This document shows, piece by piece, positions 24,352 through 35,626 of a stretch of 64,000 nt of DNA; position 1 is the stretch's first letter; each line of letters begins with the position of its first letter. Under the pieces are notes generated by a model that was given only the letters and a program-made list of their open reading frames with translations, did not search any database and was not told the DNA's origin. The DNA is from Gyrodactylus bullatarudis (Eukaryota; Platyhelminthes; Monogenea; Gyrodactylidea; Gyrodactylidae): positions 97,976 through 161,975 of the forward strand of contig SSNU01000302.1 of assembly GCA_012064415.1 (NCBI GenBank), given 5' to 3'. A program made the position numbers and the translations under genes.

Positions 24352-25989
24352 ATGTCAGTCAGGGATATTGAAGTTTCTTCTAAGCCTAGGCGTAATCATC
24401 TCAGTCTTCAAATACCTTCCACCTATAAAAATTCTTATCAAGAGTGCTCCCTGATTGATTTGGATAAAATATTTGACTTTCAAAATGATTGTGTCAACAT
24501 GTCAACGCTACGCAAAAGTGTCATACATGGCTCTCTGCGAAGTTCACCATTTCGATCTCTAATTTGGATGATTCTTTTACAGGTTATTCCTGCAAATCGC
24601 ATATCTAGTTGGAAAAAAGATCTCAAATCAAAACGTTCTCTCTATGAAAAATTTCTTTCCTGTAAAGGTAAAGTCATTGATGATTACTATCAGGAGATGG
24701 AAACAATCATCAATCAAGATATCGAAAGAACCCATCCCAAACTTGCCTTCTTCAGGGATGAAAATGTGCAAACGACTATGAGAAATATACTTTTGGCATA
24801 TTCGATACGCCAGTCTTCTGGCTATCGTCAGGGTATGCATGAAATTCTTGCAATTCTCATATTCTCCTTTCATCACCATCAAGCAACTCATTTTCATGCT
24901 TTAGAGAATGAAAACGTTTCTCAAGAGTTGAGAAATGTTTTGTCTCTATTTCATTCTGATAAGATCATTGAATCAGATCTATACTTTACATTCAATAAAA
25001 TTATGTGTATAATCTATGATTGGTACATTGTCAAGGAGGAAGATCAAGAAGGTGTCTCTCATCAGTTTTGTCCTGGTGTAAGATTTATTGAAGATATTTA
25101 CCATAATTACTTGCCCCTCTACTCCAAGGATTTGTATGAACATATGGAAAAACTAGGCATAACTCCGATAACTTTTGGATTAAAATGGACCCGACTATTT
25201 TTTGCTCAAGAATTTCCCCTATCAGATGTTCTCTATATTTGGGATGCAATATTCAGTGCTACTGAGAAGGATTCTTTTCCCTTGGTCCGTTACATTTTCC
25301 TATCAATATTAATTTGTCTAAAAGATGTTTTGCTAATCAAAGACTTTTCTGATGCCCTCTGCCTTTTGATGAGGGTACCCCAAGAAATCGATGTAATGCG
25401 ATTAATGAAACTTGCCTTCCATCTCTACAAGCCATCTATTTATAGTAAGCCAGAAACTTCAACAATCATCTCCAAGTCATTCCTCCAATCTCAGAAAGCA
25501 CAAATGATTCGGTTAAATTCTTCTACAATTAATCGGTCGAAATCTTTGAAAGGTTTCTCAATTTTCAACAGATCCTCAACCAGTGAAACATCCCCGCAAC
25601 CATCAACAGGTTTCATTTTTGCTCAGGCCAAAGATGTGTCTTCTCGGCGTACCAGCTTCATTGGAACACCAAATTTTATGAGTAGCGTCATGGAATTCTT
25701 CATGCCAAATACCCAGGATGCATCAGCAATGTCGTCAACTAAAGAGGCATCTACAGACCCTAGCGAGGAATTTGTCCTTATTAATAAGGATCATTTTAGA
25801 AAATCAATCGGTGCCCTTAGAAGTCATTTGGACTATCTGAAAAAGTTGGATCATAAATGCAAAAATTCAAGTTTCCTCTCATCTGATGATCGGGAACATT
25901 TTCCGGATTTTTCGTCAGAAATTGCTCGTCTTGAAGATTTAATACAGCTATATGATGATTGCCTTATTAAAAGCGGTAAAGTTGATTAA
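24352..25989 (+). CDS. TBC1D5: TBC1D5-like Rab GTPase-activating protein
   Basis: A single uninterrupted exon of 545 codons. The TBC domain covers about residues 55-350: HGSLRSSPFRSLIWMILL at its start, the arginine-finger segment DIERTHPKLAFF (Arg126) and the glutamine-finger YRQG (Gln160), both catalytic residues of the dual-finger TBC mechanism. FGLKWTRLFFAQEFPL and VLYIWDAIF are conserved C-terminal helices. The wording and spacing match TBC1D5, which in animals stimulates GTP hydrolysis by Rab7 and works with retromer on endosomes and autophagosomes. The Ser-rich segment 395-480 is probably disordered; residues 490-540 may form a coiled coil. It lacks introns, unlike its divergent neighbour NTE, so retroposition of an ancestral copy is possible. 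Confidence 0.92.
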   Translation: MSVRDIEVSSKPRRNHLSLQIPSTYKNSYQECSLIDLDKIFDFQNDCVNMSTLRKSVIHGSLRSSPFRSLIWMILLQVIPANRISSWKKDLKSKRSLYEKFLSCKGKVIDDYYQEMETIINQDIERTHPKLAFFRDENVQTTMRNILLAYSIRQSSGYRQGMHEILAILIFSFHHHQATHFHALENENVSQELRNVLSLFHSDKIIESDLYFTFNKIMCIIYDWYIVKEEDQEGVSHQFCPGVRFIEDIYHNYLPLYSKDLYEHMEKLGITPITFGLKWTRLFFAQEFPLSDVLYIWDAIFSATEKDSFPLVRYIFLSILICLKDVLLIKDFSDALCLLMRVPQEIDVMRLMKLAFHLYKPSIYSKPETSTIISKSFLQSQKAQMIRLNSSTINRSKSLKGFSIFNRSSTSETSPQPSTGFIFAQAKDVSSRRTSFIGTPNFMSSVMEFFMPNTQDASAMSSTKEASTDPSEEFVLINKDHFRKSIGALRSHLDYLKKLDHKCKNSSFLSSDDREHFPDFSSEIARLEDLIQLYDDCLIKSGKVD

Positions 25990-27628
25990 TCCTCCCTTTA
26001 TAACCATATCAAGAACCTTGAACAGCACAATTTTTATTGATTTTTGTTCAACTCTAAAATATTTTTCTAACACATAAACCAGAAGCTAAAGAATTCACTA
26101 ATGTAAAAGAATACACTGAGATTATTATTATTATTATTGAACTAAGAATCAATTATTGAACTTGAAAGAAAGTTTGTTGATTACAGATTGTGAGGAGAAA
26201 ATTTACTTTTGGACTTTTTGACCCCTGTGTGAGCTTATCGTGTTTGCCAAGTACATCAATATATTAGATTCAACATTTATTTTTTTAACTGTTTTTGAAA
26301 AAACAACTCTGATGCCCCTTTGATATGCCCCCCCCAGAAAAAAACTAATCTTCCATGACAAAGTCCTCTCAATGATGACATGATATTATTTAATCTTTAT
26401 TTTATAATCTATGGAGAGAAAATTTTTTAAAACCTTTCTCCGGATTTACTTGTCAGTAGCTAATGGAAGCCTTTGGTGTTACATAACATTTTTGAAACTT
26501 TTTTACGCCAATTTTAATAGATGCCCGAGATATGTTCTTTTGAAATTTTTGGAAAATATAAAGTAATTTGATAAACTTGGAATGTTTTTCAAACCTCTTT
26601 TCCAATACTGTTTTTTTCAATCAGATTAAAGATTGGTGTAAGAACCTGGAGAAAAGGCATTTAAAAAAATCAAGAAGAAAACACAACTTGAACGGGATGC
26701 TGTTTCTTCTCAGTGATTTACTATTTGTACAAAAATTCAAATAAAATTAATATTGTAATGAGCCAATAAGTTGTTGAAACAAATAAGCATCTAAGGAATT
26801 GGTTTATTCAACTCAGAATCAGTTCAATTTATCTATAGTTAATGGTGATATTACTCACTATTCCAACAGTATTTAGTACATGCTGCAATAAAAAATTCTT
26901 ATGAATTGAGGTTGAGAATAGACTGATTCATTTATCGAACGTTTTCTTTGCATAGCTACACCTAGAATAATATAGATTTACAAGATCGAGGCAAGCTTTC
27001 TAAATTGATAAATGACAACTGGATTTAAATATTTCTCACTTGCTTTCGTATAGAAAATAAATTATTAATTTAGATTCTCTCAATAACACGATGTGAGAAA
27101 ATTTTAACTTGAAGAGTTCGATTTTTTTCTCTCACAGAAATGTAATAAAAGTCTTGAGAAGAGGAGAAATTACACATTAACATTATATGTTAGTGTATTT
27201 AAAAAATTGATAATGTTTCTCATTTAGAAGAAAAAAACATACCTAAGGACTTTATTCTATATGTAAATATACATTGTATATATCGTGAGAATAATTTAGT
27301 AAAAATCTATACTTTAATTACTAATTTTTATTGATTTCATCTTTGGAAATACTATTCTTTTATTGATTAAAAGATTTTCTCTTTTAGTTTCCAATGTAAA
27401 AAACATTTTTACTGATTTTCGAAAAAAAATTTGGAGACATTACAAAATTTGAGTTGGCGGGATTTCTCTCCTTTAGACAAGGAAACCCTTCATCACTATT
27501 ATGTTTTGGAAAGAAATGTCAAACTGATGTCGAATCATCCTAATTTACCAATCTTCAAGCAGTAAGAATGATCGAAAAAATTACAATTGAAAAGCAACTG
27601 TAATCAGATTTAGAGAAAGATATCCTTT
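25990..27628. other. Intergenic, no gene seen
   Basis: TBC1D5 3' flank and AT-rich DNA. AATGAGCCAATAAGTTGTTG near 26758 echoes the outer edge of the foldback element at 681, so a repeat relic is likely. No coding exon is recognised. Confidence 0.4.
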
Positions 27629-28166
27629 TATAAAGTTGGTTGATATGAAGTTGGGAACTTATGATTTATACGAAAAACCCGATTTTTTCTAAAAAATTTG
27701 AATATGTGAAAGACTTTTTGGAATCCTACTCATGCTGCCCACTTTTACCATTTGAAGAAAAAAAATTATTTTCATGAAAAATATGGTCATTTTTCGAATT
27801 TCGATTTGGCGCAAAAATCCCATTTTTCGAACTTTGAACTCAAAATTTTTATTGATTTGAAAGTGGGAGAGTCGTCAAAAGATGTTTTTTAAATCAGAAT
27901 TAGACAAGAAAGCCGAATATCGCTGATAAGCTTTCGAAAGATCCATCCTTTCAATTTATCAAAATTTCATTGATTTTCAACTAAAGAAATCATCAAAAAA
28001 AAAGAAATTCCGCTCCCAAACGTTAATGAGGTTATGCATTAGAACAGATTAAGCATTTTTGTTTTCTTTCTCGTATTGTGTTCCCGAAAAACATATTTTG
28101 GCGACACTCCCACTTTCAAATCAATAAAATTTTTGGGATTTTGGCGCCAAATCGAAATATTTTTCA
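27629..28166. repeat. Truncated copy of the TTGATATGAAGTTGGGAA foldback family
   Basis: The left arm begins TAAAGTTGGTTGATATGAAG and passes through GGAATCCTACTCATGCTGCC and CGATTTGGCGC. The right arm is present only from about 28100 to 28160 and is cut off where the next copy begins. It is a head-to-tail neighbour of the element at 28172-28827, which probably inserted into or replaced its end. Confidence 0.8.
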
Positions 28167-28830
28167 TGTAAAGTAGATTATGAAGTTGGGAATCTATGAT
28201 TTTTACAGAAATCTCGATATTTTCATCAAGAATTCAAATTTGTTAAAGATTTTCTGGAATCCTACTCATGCTGCCCACTTTTACCATTTGAAGAAAAAAA
28301 ATCTGAAAAATATTATTTCTATGAAAAATATGGTCATTTTTCAAATTCCCATCGAAAGAGTTTTTTCAGGATTAAGATTTGACAAGAAAGCTGACTAGCA
28401 CCGTCAAGTTATCGACAGTTACCCCATTTTCTAGAGATTTTGAATTATCAAAATTTCATTGATTTTCAACTAGAGAAAATCATCGAAAAAAAGAAATTCC
28501 GCTCCCAAACGTTAATGAGGTTAAGCATTAGAACAGATTCAGTTGAATTGATTTTCTTGTCTAATCTTAATCCTGAAAAAACTCTTTCGATCAGCCTCCT
28601 ACTCTCAAATCAACGAAAATTTTCAGCTTAAAGTTCGAAAAAATGGGATTTTGGTGCCAAATGGGAATTTGAAAAATTTCATAAAAATAATTTTTTTTCT
28701 TCAAATGGTGAAAGTGGGCAGCATGTGTAGGATTCCAGAAAATCTTTAACAAATTTGAATTCTTGATGACAATATCGAGATTTCTGTAAAAATCATAGAT
28801 TCCCAACTTCATATCAATTAGCTTTAAATA
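28167..28830. repeat. Foldback element, same family, near complete
   Basis: Left terminus TATGAAGTTGGGAATCTATG at about 28179 and right terminus finishing ATTCCCAACTTCATATCAAT near 28817 are reverse complements. Arms extend roughly 28179-28400 and 28555-28818. Both strands therefore encode the same spurious MKLGIYDFYRNLDI peptide. The spacer contains AAACGTTAATGAGG as in the other copies. Confidence 0.85.
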
Positions 28831-28974
28831 AATTTTTTCCAGAATTCTTCCTACAAATCGTATAAGTGAGCAACATGGGTAGGACTTTTAAAAATCTTCT
28901 AACAAGTAGCTTCGAGAATCCATTATTAAGAGTTAAACGATATTAAAATGTTCATAATAGAATCTTTATTTAAA
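28831..28974. other. Short intergenic stretch, nothing recognised
   Basis: AT-rich DNA between the foldback copy and the Merlin relic. The inverted repeat of the Merlin element, if it survives, could lie here, but I cannot define it. Confidence 0.3.
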
Positions 28975-29463
28975 TTAATTAACAATTAAATAATTAATCA
29001 ACAGATGTTGGTTCAGATAAGAATCAATCAGAGCTTTTCTCTTGTTACGAACTGAATAACATTCACGCTTAGCTGCACCCCATATAACTTCTATTCGGTT
29101 CGTGTGGAAACCTGATGCGTTGACAAATCTGTATTTGTGGCAAACAGTTTCATGTTTATATCCTTCTTTTGAAAGATGGGCATATGACTTGAGCTCATCA
29201 GATACTATGGTTGAGCCTGGCAATATTTTTGAGATGGGATTTGCTGAAGAAAGTTCCTGAAGTACATTAGGAAAGGAAAACTAACCATCTTTAATCGAAA
29301 CTATGGCTCGACATGGTGAGCAATGCCATATCTTCTTATCAACTGACTTGACTGATTTGATTATTGTCATCATTCTTCCACACAAATGTCTTTTTGAGGC
29401 TGGGATTAATCCCAAACCCTGACAAAGTTCAACAATGACGACTGGATCTTGTCGAAAGATCAA
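28975..29463 (-). pseudogene. Merlin (IS1595/ISXO2-like) transposase relic
   Basis: Two minus-strand pieces. 29463-29281 encodes a zinc-ribbon-like start (CGRMM...WHCSPCRAIVSIKDG), the typical N-terminal part of IS1595/Merlin transposases. 29223-28975 encodes the C-terminal catalytic part with IVSDELKSY (second Asp) and FHTNRIEVIWGAAKRE (final Glu). The pieces lie only about 60 nt apart and in different frames, whereas an intact enzyme has over a hundred residues between them, so the segment with the first catalytic Asp has been deleted. It cannot make an active enzyme. Merlin elements are cut-and-paste DNA transposons of animals. Confidence 0.8.
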
Positions 29464-29671
29464 TCTAGTCGATAAATGTTTGTTGCAATTTTCTACATGT
29501 TCATACTAACCGTAAGTATGCTAACTTACGTGAGTAAGCAAATTTACGGTGACATATATATCTTTAAATAAATATATTGTCTAACAAACCAAAAAATTTA
29601 AGCCCCCAATATTTTTGTCATAAAAATTTCTTAGCATAACTAAGATACCTTGTTGACACTCTTAGAGCATG
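29464..29671. other. No gene seen
   Basis: Contains small dyads such as CTTACGTGAGTAAG near 29524 but no frame of note. Confidence 0.3.
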
Positions 29672-29895
29672 TTAACTCTTTCGGTGCTGATGGACATTTA
29701 TGTCCATTTTCGAATTTTTTTGAACCTTCATAACTCTAGCAGTTTGGTAGGTTTCTGGATCAATTAAAGTTTAAATTGAAGCCCACAATGTGAACTTGCA
29801 TTGGTTATATTTTTGGCCAAATAACTTGGTATCTTCATAGCTAAATTTTGGTTTTTATAAAAACTGTAAAATAGTCTCGGCACCGAAAGGGTTAA
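29672..29895. mobile_element. piggyBac-type MITE, 216 bp with TTAA target duplication
   Basis: The element 29676-29891 is flanked by TTAA on both sides (29672-29675 and 29892-29895). Its ends, CTCTTTCGGTGCTGA and, in reverse complement, CCCTTTCGGTGCCGA, match at 13 of 15 bases. TTAA duplication with CCCTT-type ends is characteristic of piggyBac. A closely similar flank without the insert occurs near 30002-30026 (CATGTTAAAAAGTGGAT), as expected of an empty site. It has no coding capacity. Confidence 0.82.
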
Positions 29896-31087
29896 AAAGT
29901 GGATTATCTCGTGGGGATTTAAACTTGAAACTTCTATAGAAAAAGATAATTTTATCATAAATAGGAGCTATCGGCTACTTTGTAAAAAATATTAATTTTT
30001 ACACTTTTAGTGCATGTTAAAAAGTGGATAAACTTAGGGGGCCAACTTGATTTCTCGTGGAGTATGAAAAAAAATACATTATCCATTTTATTATACAACG
30101 CTTAGACCACAGAACCAAATCCCCATGTCTATCATATTACTTAACAGATTTATAGATTAAATACACACCAAAACCCTAAAAACTCATTACACTAAACTTC
30201 CTAGAAAATGTATTATCCGAAAAATAATCGATCGAAATATTTATACCTGATTACTCATGAGTACGACCATTATTTTTATATATTTTTAAAACCTCATGTG
30301 TTCTGAAGCGCCAAATAAGGATCGAACTTCACAATAATAAAAATTTGTATTTTGGCTGATATCACTATGCACTTGCCTCTAAACCTTTTTCCATTAATCT
30401 AGCTCCATTTATAAGCGAAATATATTTTTTTTTTCGTTCTACATCAATAAAAATAACTCCATCCGATGCAGAATGAAAAGTTGTTTCCCTTGCCCAAATT
30501 TTATGCATCAATATCATAATCGGTGAAAACTAGACGAGTTCAAAGTTGATATGATCGGGATTTTCGTTTTCGAATCAAAATCGATAAAATTTAATCTGAC
30601 TTTAGCTATGGACCCCCGTTTTTTCTTACCGATGACCTCATATCATGTAAGCTTTGCTATGGGTAACTAGATTCTTGAGCTAGCAGTATTTCATCATGGA
30701 AGCTGATAGCACGTCAAAAATTAAAAAAAAATTTTAATTTTAAACTAAAAGGATTTATTTTGTAAAATATGCGCTATAACAGTTTGATGATGAAAAATAT
30801 TTGACAAAAATTCAGAAATTTTGATGACACAAGATTCAAAATTTTACAAGAATTTACTGTGAAGTACTATTTTCTTCTTATTTTTTTCAGTTTATGAGAT
30901 ACTAATTTTCATCTTATTTGGTACTATTTTTTGAGCCTTTGCATATGGCGAAACCAAGAAACTATTCATTTTCCAACGGAATTGAAGGAAAAAAACATAG
31001 AAATAAGGAATAAAAAAATAAAATTCTAGACTTTTTATTCATCTTTTGTATTTGTAATGATGATTTATTAACAAGTGTATTAGTGTT
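29896..31087. other. Intergenic, no gene seen
   Basis: AT-rich 3' flank of the SLC25 gene. Contains the empty-site paralogue of the MITE near 30002-30026. No coding exon is recognised. Confidence 0.4.
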
Positions 31088-34000
31088 TTATTCTTTGGGA
31101 ATTGGGGCTTCCCCTTTAGTAAAGAGCTGAACGCTCTTTTCATAGAATCCAAATGTTATTGCATTGACAAGGAAGGCCCGAATAAGGGTAACATTTGACC
31201 CCTTCATGAAGCCAATTAGACCATTTGATTTGAGCAGATATTTTATCGAGTCCATAATTGAGGGATCTGATCTTGACTGGATTCTTGTTTTGAGTACGTC
31301 CTAAAAATAATGTTAAATTTTTCTCATGGGTCAACCTTACCATGAATTTAGTTCTTCTTTTACATTTTATCAAATTTATTTTACTTATTATGTAAGTAAA
31401 TTGCCAGCTTAAGGATATATGATCTTCAAAACCAAGTTACAGGTTTTCAGAATTCGTTAAACAAAATAATACAAAGGATTCAGAGGAATACAATACGAAT
31501 ACATCAGTATGACTTCAGAAAATTAATCGACTCTGATTGGTCCATAGGGATTGACAAATGACACTAGTCTTCTCCAAAAATCCTATATAAAGTTAGCCTA
31601 CTATCCAGATATTTTTTCTTCAAATTCAGACGGTTTCATATATAAAATACTCACAAATGGCATAGTGAGTAGCCAACTGGTCATACCAGCAAAGGCACCA
31701 CTGAAGAAAATTGTTCCCATACTTTTCTCTTGGAATAACTTTGTCATCTGATCATAACAGCAAAAGTAAATTGCGAATCCAGCAGCATCCCTTGTGGCAT
31801 GTATATGTGCCCCTTTGTAGAAACCTCGAATGCCTTCATTCCTATAGATGGTACTTATAGCGTTTTTCAGTGTATACGTTTTGGAAGCTTTGTTAAATCA
31901 ATAAGAATAAATTCAAAAAGCTATAATCCAATTGAATTTCCATAAATTTCCAAAAACATGGAATGAAGATTTATCACTTTTTTATTATACTCAAACTGAA
32001 ACCAAATTATATTGCATCATTTACCATTAAAGTCCCACAGTGATAGTTCTATCACATGTCATTTTAGCAACTCATTATTATTCCTTTAAGCCTCAGAAAA
32101 TACTTTGTTTACCACCCATTCGAGATGAAATATATTGACCTCCTGGAATACGCAAAGATCTTGGCTCTATCATTAGTCAAACTCGCGCTATACTAATTCG
32201 AAGAGAGTTGATTTTTTTCAAAAATTTAATTTTTGTTTAAAACGTTTTTTTTGAAAACCCACTTCCCAGGGTTACCTCTAGAACTCAAATATGCAATTGC
32301 CTGAACTCTATCTGCTAAACTTACAAAGATAACCCGTTTTTGGATCAAAAAATTACCCGTTTTTTGATCGATAACTTCTTAATAATTGTGTTAAATCGTG
32401 ATTAGCGTATTCAAAAACCATAGGATTGACAAAAGATTGAATGCGAGTGTAGCACCTATACTTACAAAGATTAACTACATGGGAATCTTTAGCATCGATA
32501 ACATGAAAACGAATCCCTTGCTGTAAACTTGGACAGAAATTAGTGAGGCCAACTGTACGTTCTAATTTAACCGCAGTTAAAAACAATCTTAATAATCTGC
32601 ATAGTTAAAAAAATTTAAGAAATATGGTGGAGAAAAAAAACTCATTTTAAAAAAGTGACTTTCAAAATTATTTTTTTTCATTTTTAAATATTTTACGTTA
32701 GAACTGTTTCAGTGTGAGAGATTAACTCAAAAAAAAATATTTTCTATAAACCTGTTTTTCCTGTTACAATTTAATCTGGTGGACTCACAGTCATTTGATG
32801 CTATGGCCTGTCTCTGGATCTTGATCACCTCAATTGGCGAAGAAGGAATAACTTGGACAGCACCGGAGAATAATCCAGCGAAAGTTGATGATGCGAACTG
32901 GCTGAATTCATAACGCTTCAATAAATCTTCACAGTGATTGTATGTTGAAAAGACAACAGCGTTCAGGAATGCATACGAATAGAACACAAGGCTCATTCCA
33001 GAGAAGAAATTTTTCTAAAAAATTTTAATGTTACATGAAGTGAATCAAAAAGGCTTTATAGAGTTTTTTATCGAATTACCCAATCAGTGCTTTATTCTTT
33101 TAGAAATAAACCTTTTATTGAAATATTGTATAGAATTAAAATAGATAATGTATGCAAAATAAATGCAAGTAACTAAAAATTACTGATTCAATAGATAGAC
33201 TAGGTGTGAAAACCTTACCCTCTTTTATATCGCAAAAGTTATTTTTTCATTTTTATCCGAAAATTCAGAAAGTTTTCAAATCTCTAGAAACGAAACTATA
33301 GAAATAATTTATATCATACTAAAATGATCAGCAATTTACGCTCTATTCAGCAATATGCTTCTTACAAAAATGTAAAATTTTAAGATAAAATGTGTTAATA
33401 TGATATCAAAAAATCTTTTTGAAATTATGATGGAGGGGAGGGAAAAAATATCAGCTTTTTTCATTTTCAGTTCAACTTGATTAAATTTGGAATCTAATCT
33501 AATGGAGAAAAGATCCAAGGATAATACAAAAATATTAGGATCAAAGTAAAATTATCTCGTTTCAGCTACTAATGGGTAGACTCATAACCAACAGTTTTTT
33601 CAGCGTTGTTATCTTTGCCCACCTTATTATCTACATTCTAACTGACATTTAGATACCCTATCTACAATTTCGCAAGAAAAAATTCCCATTTTCATATCAA
33701 CCAGCTTTATCTCCGATAAATTGGGAAAAATTTGATAATTCTGAATTTTAAATTGGTTGATTATAATGGTTTCAAATGATACCAAATTTGACTCTGAAAT
33801 GTCTAAGGATCAAGTCGAAAAATAGGTTTATTCAAGTCCCGATTATGGAAATTGTGCTATTTTGGTTTTTCGCGAATTGCGGAAAAACTGAACAAATTAA
33901 AAAATTTTTGGAAGCAGATTCGGAATCTACATAACATCTTAGACATTAATCAATTTGTTGCAAGAATTTATCGCTAATTTCTTTTGATTTCCTCCAGTGT

Positions 34001-34664
34001 AATTAAACGAGTGGTGGCGAGGAAGGGATATTTTTTTCAGAAAATGCATTTCTGGTGCGAAATTTCCTACTGATTCCGAATCTTACCTTTAAATTAAAAT
34101 TCAAAGTCCAGAAGCTATTAATGAAGGTAAGAATAGAGTAGAGACTTGGCATGATCCAAACTGGTTCTCGCAATCAGATAAACCGTATTTTGAGAAAATT
34201 GTATCAAATCGACTACAGTATATATACTTCAGCACTGAAACCTTAATTGAGATTAATATATTTTAGATCATTAAAGGATTTTTTATATAAATGTATGCTG
34301 ATATCTCAATTAAAAGTTGATTCGGACTCAGAAGGGTTTCTAATTTTTTCAAAATTGGATGGGTTTTTTCGAATCATGCTAGAACGAATGTACATTAACT
34401 CACATAACCTTGCCTTTTAATTGACAACGTTGCCTCAATGATTCCAAGAGATTTCTTCTCGGAATTCTGCTGAATTATCTTGATTGTATCTAAGGGATGG
34501 CCAGCAACTAGACCTGCCAAGCCTAAAATAAATAAAGAGTTTAGAAATTCTACTAAAGAGAGAAGGATATTCTGAGCAAATCATCAAGCTTCTCAAAATA
34601 ACATTTACCTCCAACACCTCCGGAGAAAAATTGAACCACGAGACTATTCCTGTCATGAGATAAT
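31088..34664 (-). CDS. Mitochondrial carrier, SLC25A45/47/48-like (5' exon missing)
   Basis: Five exons: 34664-34609, 34522-34404, 33014-32789, 31887-31655 and 31300-31088. The first begins at an acceptor (TTTTTAG) with two codon bases owed by an upstream exon I did not find. Three mitochondrial-carrier repeats are visible, each with the Px[DE]xx[KR] signature: GHPLDTIK, SSPIEVIK and TMPFDVLK. Linking segments FFSGMSLVFYSYAFLNAVVF, RGFYKGAHIHATRDAAG and RAFLVNAITFGFYE match the SLC25A45/47/48 branch (carriers suggested for amino acids or methylated amines). It would sit in the inner mitochondrial membrane. The second repeat has Ile at the position usually Leu/Phe, which is minor. Long introns (901 and 1,389 nt) hold repeats. 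Confidence 0.88.
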
Positions 34665-35249
34665 CTAAAAAGTTGAATTATTATTAGAGTTTCAAAAAGA
34701 GTAAATAAATAAATCAAATTGTTATAATCAGAATAGGCGTGAGGTTGTATGTAAAAAAGTTATAGGAGCATATATCGGTCATATATTTTTAATAGGTCAT
34801 TTTGCATAGAATATACCCATACCTAATCTTATTGACCAATCATATTCGTTCTTTGATTTCCCATGATTGAAATTTTGATTACGATATTACCGATAATTAT
34901 CTATAGGTGATAAGTATCAGCATATCGTTGGTCCTTGCATAATAAGGTCATAATTAATTATTTTAATCTGATAAATTTTGGGCATTAAATTTTATTCATC
35001 AGTATCCCTATAGCTGGTTTAGGATTCGATAAAACGTTCTAGAATATTTTTTTAATAAATGAATGATTTTTACTCTTGGTATTTCGCCCTGATAAGAAAC
35101 CTAAAAATGCAGAGTTTCAATAAAAATATGATCTGGATTTCACAATCAAATCAGTTGTGATCTGATGGACTGATTTTCATGCTGTGACTATTTATGAAAT
35201 CTGCACTCTTTCATCTTTCGAACAAGACCATTCGAAGCTCGAGTAAACG
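34665..35249. other. No coding exon found; probable first intron of the SLC25 gene
   Basis: The missing SLC25 start exon must lie upstream (higher coordinates). I see no short ATG-bearing exon with a donor in the right phase that I can defend. AT-rich filler. Confidence 0.35.
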
Positions 35250-35626
35250 TATAATTGATTTACACCCCTTTAAGAAGATTTCTTCCTAAGAACTTTTCTG
35301 ATAAAAAGATAGATGAAAATGTCAAAGAATATCTTTTCAATAATCACAATGTTCTACTCCGATATGGGCAAAAGAAAAACCGTCCTGTTATTCTTTTATC
35401 AAGTCTACACACTAAATTTGATGATAGTGGCTCTAAACTGGAAATAATTCAGTATTACAACTCAACAAAAGGAGGAGTGGATACACTGGATCAACTTGTT
35501 CGCTACTATAGTTGTAAAAGAGGTACAAGGCGATGGCCACTAGCATTATTTTGGAATATTCTAGATCTGGTTGCTTATAACGCGTATGTATGCGTGAAAA
35601 AGAACCTTATCTTTTGTATTAATTGA
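35250..35626 (+). pseudogene. piggyBac transposase relic (DDE_Tnp_1_7)
   Basis: One open stretch on the plus strand reads IQYYNSTKGGVDTLDQLV and YSCKRGTRRWPLALFWNILD, followed by AYNAYV. This is the conserved C-terminal part of piggyBac-family transposases, including the Asp of the GGVDTLDQ motif (the third carboxylate region). Upstream, RPVILLSSLHT fits the strand before it. The N-terminal half and the Cys-rich C-terminal end are absent, so it is a fragment about 120 residues long instead of about 550-600. It lies opposite to, and probably inside, the SLC25 gene's first intron. Confidence 0.88.
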
